Positions 25,572 to 34,203 of a stretch of DNA of 64,000 nucleotides are shown one piece after another. The translations under genes and the position numbers were made by a program. The notes beneath the pieces are model-generated. The model saw nothing but the letters and a program-made list of their open reading frames with translations, searched no databases and had not been told where the DNA came from. Numbering within the stretch: position 1 is the stretch's first letter; each line of letters opens with the position of its first letter. The stretch comes from Acidobacteriota bacterium (lineage in GTDB: Bacteria > Acidobacteriota > Terriglobia > Bryobacterales > Bryobacteraceae): assembly GCA_016213775.1 (NCBI GenBank), contig JACQZR010000088.1, forward strand, positions 1-64,000, given 5' to 3'.

Positions 25572-26804
25572 ATGAATCGCCGCAACATCATTCAATCCGT
25601 CATGGCCGCGGTTGGCATGACCATGTCCGCTGAAGCCGCGGCCCAGCAAGGCGCACCCGGACGCAACCCCAAGGATGCCCCCATCCAACCGAAGGACAAA
25701 CTGCGTATCACCAGGCTCGAGATGATGCTCATCAAACCGCGCTGGCTCTTCCTCAAAGTGCACACCAACGCGGGCATCACGGGACTCGGCGAACCGATCA
25801 CCGAAGGCCGCGCCATCACCTGCCGCGAAGCTGTCAAAGAGATCGAGCCCTACCTCATCGGCAAAGACCCGCGCGCCGTCGCCCACCACTGGCAGGCCAT
25901 TTACCGTCACGCTTTCTACCGCGGCGGCCCAATCCTCACCAGCGCGCTCAGCGGGATCGACCAGGCGCTGTGGGACATCAAAGGCAAGGCGCTCGGCGTG
26001 CCTGTCTACGAACTCCTCGGCGGGCCTACGCGCAACCGTGTCCGCGTTTACTCGCATGCCCGCACTCCCGAAGCCATCAAGGCCGACAAGCAGCGCGGCT
26101 TCACGGCCTTCAAAACGGGACCCGCCAAGCGCCGCCCGGCCCGTTATGTGGAAAGCCCGGCCGAAGTCGCCTACGCCGCCGAGAAATTCAAGGAGTTGAA
26201 AGCCGCCGCGGGCGAGGATTGCGACATCGGCATCGACTTTCACGGCGCGATTTCGCCCGCTCACGCCAAAATGCTCATCAAAGCGTACGAACCGCTGAAC
26301 CCTTACTTCATTGAAGAGCCCTGCCAGGCGCAAAACCACGACATTATGGCCGAAATCGCCCGTGGCACCCACCTGCCCATCGCCACCGGCGAACGTGTGT
26401 TCACCAAGTGGGGCTTCCGTGAAGTGCTCGAAAAGAAGGCCGCCACTATCCTGCAACCCGACCTCTGCCACGCGGGCGGCATCACGGAAGTGCGTATCAT
26501 CGCGGGCATGGCCGAGGCCTACTACGCCACCGTCGCGCCGCACAATCCGCTCGGCCCTATCTCGCTCGCCGCCGGCGTACAGATTGCAGCCGCGATCCCG
26601 AACTTTCTCATCCAGGAACAGGTCAGCCTCGGCGAAGGCTACATCAAACAGCCATTCACCGTAAAAGATGGATACCTCGATCTGCCCACCGCGCCCGGAC
26701 TCGGCATCGAGCTGGATGAGAACAAGCTGGCCGACAAGATCGGTCACGACTGGCGCAACCCACAGACCTATGACGCCGACGACGGCAGTGTGGTGGACTG
26801 GTAG
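25572..26804 (+). CDS. Enolase-superfamily dehydratase, D-galactonate dehydratase-like, with Tat-like signal
   Basis: A 410-residue member of the mandelate racemase group most like D-galactonate dehydratase (D-galactonate to 2-keto-3-deoxygalactonate). Metal ligands expected at Asp222 (with His224 in GIDFHG), Glu248 (FIEEP) and Glu274 (ATGER); the second catalytic His lies in PHNPLGP. The aldolase for its product is encoded 15 bases downstream, which supports the assignment. Unusual: residues 1-25 (MNRRNIIQSVMAAVGMTMSA) resemble a twin-arginine export signal, although the next enzyme has none. Either the dehydratase works in the periplasm or the extension is not cleaved. Specificity within the superfamily is not certain. 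Confidence 0.85.
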   Translation: MNRRNIIQSVMAAVGMTMSAEAAAQQGAPGRNPKDAPIQPKDKLRITRLEMMLIKPRWLFLKVHTNAGITGLGEPITEGRAITCREAVKEIEPYLIGKDPRAVAHHWQAIYRHAFYRGGPILTSALSGIDQALWDIKGKALGVPVYELLGGPTRNRVRVYSHARTPEAIKADKQRGFTAFKTGPAKRRPARYVESPAEVAYAAEKFKELKAAAGEDCDIGIDFHGAISPAHAKMLIKAYEPLNPYFIEEPCQAQNHDIMAEIARGTHLPIATGERVFTKWGFREVLEKKAATILQPDLCHAGGITEVRIIAGMAEAYYATVAPHNPLGPISLAAGVQIAAAIPNFLIQEQVSLGEGYIKQPFTVKDGYLDLPTAPGLGIELDENKLADKIGHDWRNPQTYDADDGSVVDW

Positions 26805-26819
26805 TTTAGGACTCCTTTC

Positions 26820-27476
26820 ATGAATAAGACAACGATTCTGAAGAACATTCTCGACATCGGGATAGTGCCCATCGTCCGTGCCTCATCATCAGAAGCCGCG
26901 CTCGCTGCTGTCGACGCCGTCTACGAAGGCGGCATCCGCGCCGTCGAGATCACCATGACCGTCCCCGGAGCCATCCACGCCCTGGAAACGGTGGCCGACA
27001 AGCTGGGCGACAAGATCACGCTCGGCGCGGGCACGGTGCTCGATCCCGAGACCTGCCGCGCCTGCTTCCTTGCCGGAGCGCAGTTCATCGTCACCCCGGC
27101 GTTGAAACTGGCTACGGTGGAGATGGCGCGCCGCTATTCCAAACCCATCATGCCCGGCGCACTCACGCCCACTGAGATCCTCACAGCCTGGGAGGCCGGC
27201 GCCGATTTCGTCAAAGTGTTCCCTTGCGGCAACATGGGTGGACCCAAGTACATCAAGGCTCTCAAAGGCCCGTTGCCGCATGTCGAGATGATTCCTACTG
27301 GTGGGGTGAACCTCGATACCGCCGGCGATTTCCTCAAGGCAGGCGCAGCCGCGGTTGCCGTGGGCGGCGAACTGGTGGATGCCAAATCCCTGAAGGACAA
27401 AACTTACGACGTGATTGTCGAGCGGGCGAAGCTTTATCTCACGGCCATTGCAAAAGCCCGCTCCGAAATGGCATGA
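26820..27476 (+). CDS. eda: 2-keto-3-deoxy-6-phosphogluconate/galactonate aldolase
   Basis: A 218-residue class I aldolase that splits 2-keto-3-deoxy-6-phospho-sugar acids to pyruvate and glyceraldehyde 3-phosphate. The Schiff-base Lys is Lys132 in GADFVKVFPCG; Glu43 (AVEITM) and Arg20 (PIVR) complete the active site, and GAGTV and PTGGV phosphate-binding loops are present. Cytosolic. It is 15 bases after the galactonate dehydratase gene and so likely acts on its phosphorylated product, which would require a KDGal kinase not present next to it. Its stop codon overlaps the start of the next gene (ATGA). Confidence 0.92.
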   Translation: MNKTTILKNILDIGIVPIVRASSSEAALAAVDAVYEGGIRAVEITMTVPGAIHALETVADKLGDKITLGAGTVLDPETCRACFLAGAQFIVTPALKLATVEMARRYSKPIMPGALTPTEILTAWEAGADFVKVFPCGNMGGPKYIKALKGPLPHVEMIPTGGVNLDTAGDFLKAGAAAVAVGGELVDAKSLKDKTYDVIVERAKLYLTAIAKARSEMA

Positions 27477-27814
27477 CCGGCCACGAGCGCATCGACCAGC
27501 GCAGCATCGCGATGCATCGCGCCATCGCGGAGAAGCTGCTTGCCAACCCCGGGCTGCTAAACGTGGCGAAGGAGAACCTGGAGCGCTGGATGCCCACATC
27601 CGGACGCTCTCGTCCCTACATGGACGCGTGGCGGGAGATTCTTTCCATGCCCTTGGAGGATATCGCACGGATGATCCAGGAGGACACGGAGCGGATGCGT
27701 GCATTGCGGCAATGCTCGCCTTTTGCCGGATCTCTGACCCCTCGTGAGCGAGGTGACATCTATGACGCGTTCGCAGTTAGAGCACATCATTCGAGCAGCG
27801 GGAGTGATCGCTGA
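27473..27814 (+). CDS. Conserved protein, upstream partner of a DUF6036-type nucleotidyltransferase
   Basis: A 113-residue protein starting at the ATG that overlaps the aldolase stop (ATGA). It is mostly helical (HERIDQRSIAMHRAIAEKLL, WREILSMPLEDIARMIQEDT) with no enzyme motif. Its 3' end overlaps the following nucleotidyltransferase gene by about 50 bases in another frame. Tight overlap with a small nucleotidyltransferase is the arrangement of toxin-antitoxin or abortive-infection pairs, where such a helical protein would be the partner. Family name not recognised with certainty. Confidence 0.6.
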   Translation: MTGHERIDQRSIAMHRAIAEKLLANPGLLNVAKENLERWMPTSGRSRPYMDAWREILSMPLEDIARMIQEDTERMRALRQCSPFAGSLTPRERGDIYDAFAVRAHHSSSGSDR

Positions 27815-28292
27815 CGACAACGATGTCATCATCATTGGGAGTCAGGCGGTGCTCGGGCAGTTCCCTGAAGCGCCACCGGAATTACTCGCCTCAATCGAAG
27901 CGGACATCTACCCCCGCACGTTCCCGCAGCGTTCTGAAATGATCGATGTCGCTATCGGCGAGGGTTCGAAGTTTGAAGTCACGTTTGGCTACTACGCCCA
28001 CGGCATTGGTCCGGAAACCGCCATCCTCCCTGAAGGCTGGGAGTCCCGCCTCATCCCCATTGACAACGAGAACACCCGCCACATCCGCGGCTGGTGCCTG
28101 GAGGTTCACGACCTCGCCATTTCCAAGCACGTCGCCGGTCGCGAGAAGGACCTCCACTTCAACGCCGCCCTCGTCCGCCACGGCATGGTCCAACGCGGCA
28201 TGTTGCTCCATCGCCTTGCAGCCACCACGATCGCCCCCGAACTCCGCGCCATAGTCACCACTCGTATCGAAGCTATGTATGCTAGTACCTGA
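27762..28292 (+). CDS. DUF6036-type nucleotidyltransferase-like protein
   Basis: A 176-residue protein resembling DUF6036/AbiEii-like nucleotidyltransferases: LEHIIRAAGVIADDNDVIII, GSQAVLG, an acidic SIEADIYP strand in place of the usual DxD metal site, and VHDLAISKHVAGREKD at the C-terminal side. The ATG at 27762 is preferred over 27744 because AGGTG lies eight bases before it and the family starts with MxRxxLEHII. It overlaps its 5' partner and ends two bases before the sulfatase gene. A toxin-like role paired with the upstream gene is inferred from context only. Confidence 0.65.
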   Translation: MTRSQLEHIIRAAGVIADDNDVIIIGSQAVLGQFPEAPPELLASIEADIYPRTFPQRSEMIDVAIGEGSKFEVTFGYYAHGIGPETAILPEGWESRLIPIDNENTRHIRGWCLEVHDLAISKHVAGREKDLHFNAALVRHGMVQRGMLLHRLAATTIAPELRAIVTTRIEAMYAST

Positions 28293-28294
28293 TC

Positions 28295-30127
28295 ATGCGT
28301 AGACGTCAATTCCTCGGCGGCCTTGCAGCCGCATCCACCGTCACCGCCCAGCCGGCCCGCCCCAACATTCTGTGGATCACCTGCGAAGACATGAGCCCTA
28401 ACCTGGGCTGCTATGGCGACAGCTACGCCAATACGCCGAACATCGATGAATTCGCCAAACGCAGTCTTCGTTATCTGCACGCCTGGTCCAACGCACCCGT
28501 TTGCGCGCCGGCCCGCACCACCATCATCTCCGGCATGTACCCGCCCTCCACTGGCGCCGAGCATATGCGTTCCAATACGCATCTGGCACCGTCGCAGAAG
28601 ATGTATCCGGTCTACCTCCGCGAAGCCGGCTACTACTGCACCAACAACGTCAAGGAGGACTACAACCTCGCACACACCGGCAAGGTGTGGGACGAATCGA
28701 GCAACAAGGCCCACTGGCGCAATCGCAAACCGGGCCAGCCCTTCTTCGCCATCTTCAACAACGTCATTACCCACGAAAGCCAGATCCGGCGCCGCCCGCA
28801 CACCCTCACCCACGACCCCGCAAAAGCGCGCATCCCCGCCTATCACCCCGACACTCCCGAAACGCGCCACGATTGGGCCCAATACTACGACAACATCACC
28901 ACCATGGACAAATGGGCCGGCGGTCTTCTCGCCGATCTGAAGAAGGACGGCCTCGAGCAGGACACCATCATCTTCTTTTACGGCGACCACGGTTCCGGCA
29001 TGCCGCGCGGCAAGCGCTGGCCCTTCAACAGCGGCCTCCAGGTTCCCCTGCTGATTCACGTCCCCGAGAAGTGGCGCTCGCTCGCACCCAAGGATTACGC
29101 TCCCGGCGGCACCACCGGCCGCCTCGTATCATTCGTCGATCTCGGCGCCACCCTGCTCAGCCTCGCCGGAATCGCCAAGCCCTCTTACTATCAGGGCCAC
29201 GCGTTCCTCGGTGCGCATGCTGCTCCCGAACAGCCTTACGTCTACGGCTTCCGCGGACGCATGGATGAGCGCTACGACATGGTCCGGTCCGTTCGGGACA
29301 AGCGCTACGTCTACATCCGCAATTTCATGCCGCACCGCATCTACGGCCAGTACATCGACTACATGTTCCAGACGCCAACCACCGCGAAATGGCGTCAGTT
29401 ATACGACCAGGGCAAGCTCAACGACGCGCAGCGCAAGTTCTGGGAGCGCAAGCCCGCTGAGGAGTTATACGATCTCACCACCGATCGCGACGAAGTGAAG
29501 AACCTCGCCGAATTGCCCGAGCACAAGAAGACCGTCGAGCGCATGCGCAAAGCCCAGCAGGATCTCGCCGTGCAAATCCGCGACGTCGGCTTCCTGCCTG
29601 AGGACGAGATTCATCGCCGCGCCGGCTCCGATGCGCCTTACACGATGGGCCACGACATTGCCCGTTTTGATGCGCGCAAAATCATCGCCGCCGCCGACGC
29701 CGCCACTCGCTCACCGAAAGCCGCGAACCTTTTGAAGCTGATTGCCGACCCCGATAACGGAGTCCGTTACTGGGGCGCAACCGGGTTCCTTGTCGCCGGA
29801 GAACCCGCCGCCAAACCCAACCTCGCCGCCGTGGAAAAGCTGCTTGGCGATGACTGCGCTTCCGTGAGGATCGTGGCCGCCGAAGTGGTTGCCACTTTCG
29901 GAGAAGAGCCGCAGCGCCGCAAGGCAATGGAGGTCCTGCTCACCTACGCCGACGTTCAGAAGAACGGTTACTTTCTCGCCACGCAGGCCATGAACGCCGT
30001 CGACAACCTCGGCCCCAAAGTGGCCACCTACAAGGACCGTGTCGCCAAGCTCCCGCGCGATGCCGCATCCGTCGATCAGCGCGTCAAGGCCAACCTCGGC
30101 AACCTCATCGATCACTTCTCGAAATAG
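28295..30127 (+). CDS. Tat-exported sulfatase with C-terminal HEAT-like region
   Basis: A 610-residue type I sulfatase. A twin-arginine signal (MRRRQFLGGLAAASTVTA) precedes the catalytic fold. Cys70 in CAPART is the residue converted to formylglycine; metal site residues appear in WITCEDMSPN and FFYGDHGSG. Residues about 490-600 add helical repeats (LLKLIADPDNGVRYWGATG, VRIVAAEVVATFG) of HEAT type, seen in sulfatases of Planctomycetes and Acidobacteriota. It hydrolyses sulfate esters, probably of polysaccharides, outside the cytoplasm. A formylglycine-generating enzyme or anaerobic maturase is not in the window. It ends back to back with a convergent Uma2 gene with no base between the stops. 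Confidence 0.92.
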   Translation: MRRRQFLGGLAAASTVTAQPARPNILWITCEDMSPNLGCYGDSYANTPNIDEFAKRSLRYLHAWSNAPVCAPARTTIISGMYPPSTGAEHMRSNTHLAPSQKMYPVYLREAGYYCTNNVKEDYNLAHTGKVWDESSNKAHWRNRKPGQPFFAIFNNVITHESQIRRRPHTLTHDPAKARIPAYHPDTPETRHDWAQYYDNITTMDKWAGGLLADLKKDGLEQDTIIFFYGDHGSGMPRGKRWPFNSGLQVPLLIHVPEKWRSLAPKDYAPGGTTGRLVSFVDLGATLLSLAGIAKPSYYQGHAFLGAHAAPEQPYVYGFRGRMDERYDMVRSVRDKRYVYIRNFMPHRIYGQYIDYMFQTPTTAKWRQLYDQGKLNDAQRKFWERKPAEELYDLTTDRDEVKNLAELPEHKKTVERMRKAQQDLAVQIRDVGFLPEDEIHRRAGSDAPYTMGHDIARFDARKIIAAADAATRSPKAANLLKLIADPDNGVRYWGATGFLVAGEPAAKPNLAAVEKLLGDDCASVRIVAAEVVATFGEEPQRRKAMEVLLTYADVQKNGYFLATQAMNAVDNLGPKVATYKDRVAKLPRDAASVDQRVKANLGNLIDHFSK

Positions 30128-30721
30128 CTACAACAGTTTGTCAATTCGAATCAACTCATCGGGCGCAGCCAGCGGTGAGACTGGCTCGTTCTCCGCATAC
30201 GCCAGCACTGAGGTGTATTTCCCGTCGGCCGGTTCACGGTGAACGATCATCCGACGGCTCTGCACATCCAGCACCCAATATTCAGGAATCAACGCCCGCG
30301 CATACAGTCCCGCTTTCCGGCGCAGAGCGAACCCGAGAGTGGAATCGGCTACTTCAACGAGCAGGCGTATGTCAGCCGGAACGATGCCTTCTCGTTGTCC
30401 CTCCACAGAGAACGTGAGGACCACCGCATCGGGCTGAGGCTCATTCGTAGGATTGTCCTCCGGAGAGACGTCGATCGCCGTCTCTTGCATCACGAACTCG
30501 TGACCGAACACGCGACCCAACCGCAGTACCAACCGCCGAAGAACGCTATCGTGGCGGTAATGCTTCGTCATACCAATTAACTCCCCCTCGATCAGTTCAT
30601 AACGCTCGATGTCTACAACACCGGCGTCCAGGAGGGAATGGCACTCCTCGCGCGTCCACCTCTTCCGGCGAGGCGGTTCCGTGAATTCACTCTGCAACGG
30701 TTCAATCATTGTGACCGGCAT
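30128..30721 (-). CDS. Uma2-family (DUF820) putative nuclease, copy 1
   Basis: A 197-residue PD-(D/E)XK-fold protein of the Uma2 family. Characteristic stretches: YELIEGELI (catalytic Glu), PQPDAVVLT (catalytic Asp), RLLVEVADSTL (the ExV segment) and KAGLYARALIPEYWVLD. ATG at 30721 or 30709 both fit. The biochemical role of Uma2 proteins is unproven; they are very numerous in cyanobacteria and Acidobacteriota. Its stop abuts the sulfatase stop directly (TAG on each strand). A paralogue with the same layout lies at 31323-31913. Confidence 0.88.
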   Translation of the reverse strand: MPVTMIEPLQSEFTEPPRRKRWTREECHSLLDAGVVDIERYELIEGELIGMTKHYRHDSVLRRLVLRLGRVFGHEFVMQETAIDVSPEDNPTNEPQPDAVVLTFSVEGQREGIVPADIRLLVEVADSTLGFALRRKAGLYARALIPEYWVLDVQSRRMIVHREPADGKYTSVLAYAENEPVSPLAAPDELIRIDKLL

Positions 30722-30806
30722 AGTCCTATTATTTTACATCCACCCCTCTAAAATTTGTTCGCTTTTTGTTCGCTCATGAGTTATCCTGAAAACTCAAGGA
30801 GACACC

Positions 30807-31319
30807 ATGTCCATCAGCGCATCTTTACTCCCGGAGTTCGACCAGGAAATGGCGAACACCCGCAAGACTCTCGAACGCGTCCCCACCGACAAGTTCACCT
30901 ACAAACCGCACCCCAAATCCGGCGAGATGATCTGGCTCGCCGGTCACGTCGCCAACCTTCTGAGTTGGGCGACCATGACCATGACCACCACGGAGCTGGA
31001 TCTCTCTCCCGACGGCAAGCCGTATACACCACCTCCCTCACCCGCCACCGCCGAAGAGCTGCTCGCGCTGTTCGACACCAATCGTGACAAAGCCCGCGCC
31101 GCCATTGCCGCTGCTGCCGACGACGATTACATGATCGGCTGGTCCCTGTTAATGACCGGTAAGACGCTCTTCACAATGCCGCGCATCGCCGTCCTGCGCT
31201 CCTTCGTGATCAACCATATGATCCATCACCGCGCGCAGCTCACCATGTATCTCCGGCTCAACGATATCGCGGTGCCGGCGCTGTACGGCCCGTCCGCCGA
31301 TGAAGGGCAGATGGGCTAA
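30807..31319 (+). CDS. DinB-family protein
   Basis: A 170-residue four-helix-bundle protein of the DinB/YfiT type with the three metal-binding His residues visible: one in WLAGHVANL and two in VINHMIHHRAQL. Members include thiol-dependent transferases and many uncharacterised stress proteins, so substrate is unknown. AAGGAGA lies eight bases before ATG. It stands between two convergent/divergent Uma2 genes and ends three bases before the stop of the second. Confidence 0.88.
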   Translation: MSISASLLPEFDQEMANTRKTLERVPTDKFTYKPHPKSGEMIWLAGHVANLLSWATMTMTTTELDLSPDGKPYTPPPSPATAEELLALFDTNRDKARAAIAAAADDDYMIGWSLLMTGKTLFTMPRIAVLRSFVINHMIHHRAQLTMYLRLNDIAVPALYGPSADEGQMG

Positions 31320-31322
31320 ACG

Positions 31323-31913
31323 CTACAGCAGATCCGCAACCGGGAGCGAAGCCTCCGGAGCCGCCAGCGGCGAAACCGCCTCGTGCTCCAGGTAGGCTTC
31401 CACCAATCCGTACTGGCCGTTCGACGGGGAGCGGTGCACAATCATGCGCCGCCCCTGCGGGTCCAGAACCCAGTAGTCCGCAATGCCGGCCCGCGCGTAC
31501 AACCCCGCCTTCGTGTTCAGGTACAACTCCAGAAACTCTTCCGCCACTTCCACTAGCAGGCGCACATGCGAAGGATTCAAATGCTCCTCGTCCTTCATCT
31601 CGAAGATCGACCGCGTCAACACTACGACATCCGGATCCGGCCAATTGGCGACGCTATCCTCAGGCGCAACATCCATCGACATGTACTGCATCACAAAATC
31701 ACGCCCGAAGACATCGCCCAGCCGCTCGACGAGGATTTGTATCCGCCGCACGAATTTCATCGGTTTCGGAGTGCGTATGATGTCGCCGTCGATCAGCTCA
31801 TACGGCTTCAGATCGGCGATCCCTTTGTCGACGATGATTTCGCATTCGGCGCGGGTCCATTTCTTCGCGTGGGGATGGCGCATGGATTCTCCCATTCCCT
31901 TATTCTCCGTCAA
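31323..31913 (-). CDS. Uma2-family (DUF820) putative nuclease, copy 2
   Basis: A 196-residue paralogue of the gene at 30128-30721 with the same landmarks (YELIDGDII, PDPDVVVLTRS, RLLVEVAEEFLELYLNTKAG, IADYWVLD) and the same C-terminal SPLAAPEASLPVADLL pattern. It overlaps the 3' end of the uracil-DNA glycosylase gene if the first ATG is used; the ATG at 31883 would avoid this. It is the last gene of a minus-strand run from the beta-oxidation genes. Function is unproven. Confidence 0.87.
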   Translation of the reverse strand: MTENKGMGESMRHPHAKKWTRAECEIIVDKGIADLKPYELIDGDIIRTPKPMKFVRRIQILVERLGDVFGRDFVMQYMSMDVAPEDSVANWPDPDVVVLTRSIFEMKDEEHLNPSHVRLLVEVAEEFLELYLNTKAGLYARAGIADYWVLDPQGRRMIVHRSPSNGQYGLVEAYLEHEAVSPLAAPEASLPVADLL

Positions 31914-32595
31914 TCAGCCGCCGCGCTCGCAGAAACACCTCCAGCAGCATCGGCCGCGTCAGCCGTCCCGTGCTCGTGTTCTGCTGGCTCGGATGATAAC
32001 TCCCGATCAGCACCGGCAGCCCGTCGCCCAGCGCATGCGCCACATTATGCCCGAACGCAAACCCTCCTTTCCGTTCGATCCGCCCCTGGTCCGCCAGCAC
32101 GGACAGAAACGTATCAAAACCGATCCGTCCAAGCGCCACAACCACCCGAACATTCTTCAGCAGCCGCAGCTCGCGCTCCGCAAACGGACGGCAGTTGCGC
32201 AACTCTTCCGGCGTTGGCTTGTTGTCCGGCGGAGCGCAATGCGCCGACGCCAGTATATACGCGTCGTGCAGCGTGAGCCCGTCCTCACGCGACACACTCG
32301 ACGGCTGCGAAGCAAACCCCGCCTCGTGCATCACGTCATAAAGAAGATCGCCGGAGGAATCACCTGTGAACATCCTCCCCGTCCGATTCGCCCCATGCGC
32401 GCCCGGCGCCAGCCCCACCAGTAGCAACCGCGCCTGCGGATCGCCGAACGAAGGTACGGGCTTGCCCCAATACTGCTGATCCCGATACGCCCGCCGCTTC
32501 ACCTGCGCCACCATCCGGCAATGCGCAATCAATCGCGGGCAGCGCTCGCACGCCACAATGTCGCGCTGCAGGATAGGCAGCGAATCCCGGTTCAC
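31900..32595 (-). CDS. Uracil-DNA glycosylase, family 5 (UdgB type)
   Basis: A 231-residue Fe-S glycosylase that removes uracil and other deaminated bases from DNA. Cluster ligands Cys16, Cys19, Cys120 and Cys135 are visible. The motif GLAPGAHGANRTGRMFTGD matches family 5, where the water-activating Asp/Asn of other families is replaced by Ala/His; the second motif GSYHPSQQNTSTGRLT is also typical. Encoded between a CehA-type hydrolase (stop overlaps its start by one base) and a Uma2 gene, so it is cotranscribed with both. Confidence 0.92.
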   Translation of the reverse strand: MNRDSLPILQRDIVACERCPRLIAHCRMVAQVKRRAYRDQQYWGKPVPSFGDPQARLLLVGLAPGAHGANRTGRMFTGDSSGDLLYDVMHEAGFASQPSSVSREDGLTLHDAYILASAHCAPPDNKPTPEELRNCRPFAERELRLLKNVRVVVALGRIGFDTFLSVLADQGRIERKGGFAFGHNVAHALGDGLPVLIGSYHPSQQNTSTGRLTRPMLLEVFLRARRLIDGE

Positions 32596-34190
32596 TACTC
32601 CCCCGACGCCTTCCGCTTAGCCAGCACAGCCCGCGCCTCCGCAAGCTGCCGCCCCAGCGACTGCCTGTGCCGCTGCGCCATTTCGTCCATCCGCCGTTGC
32701 GTGTTCTCCAAGTCCTTCTCCACCTCCGCCAGCGACGCCTCGCACTCGGCAATTCTCTGCGCGAACGTCTTCGGATTGCTCCATCCTCCGCCGTCCACCG
32801 ACACGTACACGGGTGTCGTGTGCGCCGTCACTGATTTCCCTCCGGATGCCTTCGCCGCAATCCAGATCCCACGTTCTACCGGAAGTTCAAAGTCGATCTC
32901 CAGTTCCTTTGCATCCGTTCCAGACTGCTTCCGCAGCACTTCGCCATGCCCGACGATTTCCAATTCGCGCAGCGGCACCTGGCCCGGTTGCCCCCACGCC
33001 TTCGCTTTCACTCGTAGCCGGCTCCCCTTCGCTACGCGTACTTCCGATCCGGGCGGCTCGCCATTCACCGTGAACTCCACCATGGGGCCGCTCGTCGCAA
33101 ACGTACGGCCTGCTTTCACCGCCGCCATCCACGCCCCAAAGTCAAACTGCTTGCCCACCAGCGTATAGAACCGTACATCGCCGATCCGCGACGCCCCCTT
33201 CCCGCACCATGGAAAATCCGACCCCGCCAGCGCCGTCAGCTTGTAGCCCAGATCCAAAAAACGGTAATAGTGGTCCGTTACGATCCCTTCGCCCGACACG
33301 CAGAACTGGACTAACTCCAGAAAGTCCACCTTGCCCCGCAACACATTCAGAGCCATCCCGCGATATCCGTGGAACGACACCGCCTGGTGCGCAAAGCCGC
33401 TCACGCCACCCAACTGATGCACGCGGTCAAAAAGCCGGTCGTAGGAATAGTAGTCCGGCTGAAACCGCACCAACTGCTCCGCGCCGAGTGAGATCGTATG
33501 CCCTATCTCCGGCGTGCGCGGCTCCTCCTGTCCCGGCGATAGCAGATGCCCGCCTTCCTGATACCGCCCCTCCTTCCCAAACGCATACTGCGCGAAATAG
33601 GTGGTCCAGAAATCCCCCATCTGTAGAAGGTTGCCGACGTGCAGATCCTCCGCCGCCACCCACCGTACCAACTGCGGATTCTCCCGCGGCGAACGCCGCA
33701 CGTGAATATGATCATCCGCCGAATACCAGCCGCGCGCCGGCATGTCGATCCACCGCTGCAGCCGGGCCGTCTTTGCCACCTTTCGCCCCGCGCCCGCCTC
33801 CACCGTCTCGTTCCATTGCAGGTACTCAGGGCCCTTTGTAATCGTGATCGAATACTTCCCGGGAGGCACCGTCAGGCGAAACGATCCGTCAATATAGAAC
33901 GACCCATCCGGTTGCAGCAGGTATCCCTCCGCCGCGTCGTTCCGTCCGTACTGCACGGCAATCGCCTCGCTCGGAATCCCGAACGGAGAATCCGGAGCAA
34001 TCTTGCCACCCACGCTTTTGGGCGGACGTGATTGGCTGTCCACCAGACGCACCCGCGCCGGTGTCGGTTTGCCATTGCTATCTCGAATCTCAACGGAGAG
34101 AATTGCCTCTCGCGTCGCCATCGCCGAGCCGTAGATGCCGGCGGCAAAGAGAACAACCAGGATCGCTCGCACGCCACAATCGTAACGCAA
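32595..34190 (-). CDS. CehA/McbA-family metallohydrolase, exported
   Basis: A 531-residue protein with a hydrophobic signal segment (residues 8-25), an N-terminal beta domain (35-145) and a PHP-like hydrolase with the metal motif YSADDHIHV, later His and Asp ligands in SGFAHQAVSF and ALAGSDFPW. The last 60 residues form a charged coiled coil (AECEASLAEVEKDLENTQRR). CehA/McbA enzymes include carbaryl hydrolases, but most are uncharacterised, so the substrate is open. It starts 13 bases after the thiolase stop and overlaps the uracil-DNA glycosylase start by one base. Confidence 0.85.
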   Translation of the reverse strand: MRYDCGVRAILVVLFAAGIYGSAMATREAILSVEIRDSNGKPTPARVRLVDSQSRPPKSVGGKIAPDSPFGIPSEAIAVQYGRNDAAEGYLLQPDGSFYIDGSFRLTVPPGKYSITITKGPEYLQWNETVEAGAGRKVAKTARLQRWIDMPARGWYSADDHIHVRRSPRENPQLVRWVAAEDLHVGNLLQMGDFWTTYFAQYAFGKEGRYQEGGHLLSPGQEEPRTPEIGHTISLGAEQLVRFQPDYYSYDRLFDRVHQLGGVSGFAHQAVSFHGYRGMALNVLRGKVDFLELVQFCVSGEGIVTDHYYRFLDLGYKLTALAGSDFPWCGKGASRIGDVRFYTLVGKQFDFGAWMAAVKAGRTFATSGPMVEFTVNGEPPGSEVRVAKGSRLRVKAKAWGQPGQVPLRELEIVGHGEVLRKQSGTDAKELEIDFELPVERGIWIAAKASGGKSVTAHTTPVYVSVDGGGWSNPKTFAQRIAECEASLAEVEKDLENTQRRMDEMAQRHRQSLGRQLAEARAVLAKRKASGE

Positions 34191-34203
34191 ACCCGCGGAG
34201 CGG

